Source of the DNA: CAZJWR01 sp964549765
GTDB taxonomy: Bacteria > Zixibacteria > MSB-5A5 > GN15 > JAAZOE01
DNA length: 64,000 nt
Reading direction: 5' to 3'
Assembly: GCA_964549765.1 (NCBI GenBank)
Contig: CAZJWR010000006.1
Span: 1 to 64,000, forward strand
Position numbers and translations under genes: made by a program
Shown: positions 62,273 to 64,000 of the stretch, in pieces
Numbering within the stretch: the first letter of the stretch is position 1
Layout of the letters: each line of letters begins with the position of its first letter
Notes under the pieces: generated by a model
What the model saw: only the letters and a program-made list of their open reading frames with translations
What the model was told of the DNA's origin: nothing
The model's database searches: none

Positions 62273-63568
62273 TTATTGTCGGACGGGTTCCTTGGCGCCG
62301 ACTTTCTCCTTCAGCCATTCAGTGGTGCTGGATTTCGGCCGTTCGATCGGCTCGCCCCAGGCGCGAGACACGATCAACTGCGACGCCATGCCCATGGTAC
62401 GCGAGACCGAGAAGAGCACGGTGTAATACTCGAACTCCTTCATGCCGTAGTGGTACAGCAGGGAGCCGGAACCGGCGTCGACATTCGGCCACGGATCGGC
62501 GATTTTTTGAATCTGGCGCAGGACGCCGGGAACGACGTCGAAGACCAGCGCGACGGTCTTGAAGACCGGATCGTCGGGGCAATACTGCTTGCCGAAGGCC
62601 AGGAAGGCATCGTAGCGCGGGTCGGTGATACGCAGGACGGCGTGGCCGTAGCCGGGAATCACCTTACCGGAATTCAGCGTGTCCCAGGCGAACTTCTCGA
62701 GCTGTTCTTTGGTGGGAGCGCCTTTGAACTTATCCATGACCTCGATTACCCACTTGAGGCATTCCTGGTTGGCGAGGCCGTGGAGAGGGCCGGCCAGCCC
62801 GTTGAGACCCGCCGAGACGGCGTAATAGGCATCGGACAGAGCCGAGCCGACGCAGTGGCAGGTGTGGGCCGAGACGTTGCCGCCTTCGTGGTCGCTATGG
62901 AGGGTCAGGTAGAGCCGCATCAGTTTGGCGAAATCGCCCTTGGGATCGGGGAGCCCCAGCATGTGGGCGTAGTCGGCGCCCCAGTCGAGGTTCGGATCGG
63001 GAGCGATACGCGGGCCTTTGTTGTAACGCATGCGGTAGACGCCGGCGGCCAACTCGGGCAGACAGGCGAGGATGCGGATGCAGTCTTCGAGCATGGGCAC
63101 CCAGTAGTCTTCCTTGCGCATGCCTTTGGTGTAGCCGGCGCGAAACGCCGATTCGCCTTCCATCGCCAGGATACCGGTATCGAGCATACACATCGGATGA
63201 GAATCTTTCGGCATGGCTTCGAGGACTTTCCAAACATAGCCCGGCACGCCGCCCTTCTCGTTGTATTCCTTCTGCAGGTCTTTGAGTTCGTCGGCCTTGG
63301 GGAGCTCGCCGGTGCACAGCAGCCAGAAAATCTCCTCGGGCATTTTCTCGAACAGGTCCTTGAGCGGATAATTGCGGATGATCAAACCTTTATCCGGGGG
63401 AACCACCGAGGTGTCACATACCATTGCCCGGACGCCGCGCATGCCGCCGTAAACCTGTTTCAGGTTCACGGTGCTGATTTCCTTGTCGCCGTGTTCCTTG
63501 ATGAGGCTGCGGATATCGTCCCGCATTCCGGGGATAATCTTCTCCAGTTTCTCTTTCAATTTAGACAT
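62273..63568 (-). CDS. gltA: Citrate synthase, eukaryote/mitochondrial-like type
   Basis: Condenses acetyl-CoA and oxaloacetate to citrate at the entry of the TCA cycle. The 431-residue protein has LHSDHEGGNVSAHTCHCVGS with the catalytic His, AGLNGLAGPLHGLANQECLK, and GYGHAVLRITDPR. The start resembles the mitochondrial enzyme (YGGMRGVRAMVCDTSVVPPD) rather than the E. coli hexameric type or short archaeal-like forms. Similar enzymes are known in Geobacter and some Bacteroidetes. GGGAGG precedes the ATG. Confidence 0.95.
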   Translation of the reverse strand: MSKLKEKLEKIIPGMRDDIRSLIKEHGDKEISTVNLKQVYGGMRGVRAMVCDTSVVPPDKGLIIRNYPLKDLFEKMPEEIFWLLCTGELPKADELKDLQKEYNEKGGVPGYVWKVLEAMPKDSHPMCMLDTGILAMEGESAFRAGYTKGMRKEDYWVPMLEDCIRILACLPELAAGVYRMRYNKGPRIAPDPNLDWGADYAHMLGLPDPKGDFAKLMRLYLTLHSDHEGGNVSAHTCHCVGSALSDAYYAVSAGLNGLAGPLHGLANQECLKWVIEVMDKFKGAPTKEQLEKFAWDTLNSGKVIPGYGHAVLRITDPRYDAFLAFGKQYCPDDPVFKTVALVFDVVPGVLRQIQKIADPWPNVDAGSGSLLYHYGMKEFEYYTVLFSVSRTMGMASQLIVSRAWGEPIERPKSSTTEWLKEKVGAKEPVRQ

Positions 63569-63734
63569 GGGAATAACCTCCCGATTAATATATGATTAGG
63601 TCATTGAGCCACTTGGTCTTCCTCTATTCGACCGCAAATCGGCCCAAGCCGATGTGCAGTAGATTTCCAATAAAGCAATTTCGCCGTGATTGTCAATATC
63701 TGTCTTGAATTTGGCGACGGAAAACGGCGCGGAA

Positions 63735-64000
63735 TCAGACGAAAATTTTGCCGGGATTGAGCAAACCGTCCGAATCGAAGGTATTTTTTAACCGGCGCAT
63801 GAAATTGAGAGTGGCCGGGTCGAATTCTCGCGGAAGGAAGTGCTTTTTCGTAATGCCGATGCCGTGCTCGCCGGAAAGGGTGCCATCGAGTTCCAGCGTT
63901 TTGTCGAACAGCCGCGAAATTCCCTCGTCGGTTTCCCGAAGTTCGCCGTCGCTCCCGGTCATGCCGAGGAAATTGACGTGCAGGTTGCCGTCGCCGGCGT
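63735..64000 (-). CDS. C-terminal end of a GlcD-like FAD-linked oxidase (cut by window edge)
   Basis: The last 88 codons of a minus-strand gene that begins beyond the window. AGDGNLHVNFLGM, LDGTLSGEHGIGITKKHFLP and FDSDGLLNPGKIF are characteristic of the C-terminal domain of glycolate oxidase/D-lactate dehydrogenase proteins. It is the second oxidase of this type in the window and lacks the Fe-S fusion seen at 49.6 kb, at least at this end. Confidence 0.88.
   Translation of the reverse strand, partial: AGDGNLHVNFLGMTGSDGELRETDEGISRLFDKTLELDGTLSGEHGIGITKKHFLPREFDPATLNFMRRLKNTFDSDGLLNPGKIFV

Noticed and set aside
1..64000. CRISPR arrays, tRNA or rRNA genes, insertion-sequence transposases
   Set aside because: No regularly spaced direct repeats, tRNA-like T-loop/anticodon arrangements, rRNA segments or transposase motifs were found by reading both strands. 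A covariance-model scan would be the decisive test.

Overview
The window is a 64 kb scaffold piece from a GC-rich diderm bacterium. It has lpxD, an OmpH/Skp chaperone, bamA and several outer-membrane or lipoprotein genes. A subtilase ending in a dockerin-like calcium module with GGPAP-type tails, eukaryote-type citrate synthase, pyruvate:ferredoxin oxidoreductase and a fused ADP-forming acyl-CoA synthetase fit an uncultured FCB-group or Zixibacteria-like lineage. That placement is inferred from gene content. Runs of N at 12488-12587, 14457-14556 and 32885-32894 show a draft, probably metagenomic, assembly.

The most notable feature lies at 5.6-8.4 kb. A coiled-coil peptide, a rubrerythrin-like ferritin, two consecutive peroxiredoxins and a thioredoxin-reductase-like ferredoxin/flavodoxin reductase run in one direction. 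Both peroxiredoxins have an in-frame TGA exactly at the peroxidatic cysteine codon. Each TGA is followed at bacterial SECIS distance by a hairpin (5 bp for the first, a perfect 8 bp for the second). I read them as tandem selenocysteine peroxiredoxins in a peroxide-defence operon. Conventional gene callers would split or truncate both.

Layout. 0.2-5.5 kb: acyl-CoA synthetase, gltX, glnS. 5.6-8.4 kb: seleno-redox cluster. 8.5-12.5 kb: nadA, lipoylated E2 acyltransferase, lipB, fabL-like gene cut by a gap. 12.6-14.5 kb: small contig between two gaps, with a HEPN-like gene and intergenic repeats. 14.3-18.1 kb (minus): EamA transporter (gapped), lgt, PAP2 phosphatase, rsmI, nadE. 18.2-20.4 kb: ssb and a DUF2723 membrane protein. 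20.4-24.8 kb: two lipoprotein paralogues (about 85% identical by hand count) flanking a frameshifted dockerin-type subtilase. 24.8-31.1 kb (minus): aminotransferase, lpxD, ompH, bamA, rplU, with a plus-strand msrB remnant near 26.3 kb. 31.5-35.2 kb: uvrB, small membrane protein, enoyl-CoA hydratase, ABM-like protein. 35.4-36.5 kb (minus): two c-type cytochromes. 36.9-44.3 kb: secreted, regulatory and repair genes (calcium-motif lipoprotein, PilZ, alkyltransferase-like protein, MarR-GNAT fusion, S41 peptidase, DinB-like, TolB-like, outer-membrane barrel). 44.5-49.3 kb (minus): nifJ, dcd, Rrf2 regulator. 49.6-54.7 kb: GlcD/GlpC-like fusion, corrinoid adenosyltransferase, NDUFA9-like epimerase, trxB. 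55.1-59.1 kb: two sensor kinases in tandem. 59.3-62.0 kb: cupin, secreted proteins and a repeat-rich zone. 62.3-64 kb (minus): gltA and the end of a second GlcD-like oxidase.

Metabolically, pyruvate:ferredoxin oxidoreductase makes acetyl-CoA and reduced ferredoxin. Citrate synthase can send acetyl-CoA into the TCA cycle, and the ADP-forming acyl-CoA synthetase can harvest it as ATP. NadA, NadE, LipB and the cobalamin adenosyltransferase supply cofactors. Cytochromes and FAD/Fe-S oxidases suggest respiration, and the seleno-peroxiredoxin, rubrerythrin and thioredoxin reductase genes suggest oxygen stress in an otherwise ferredoxin-based metabolism.
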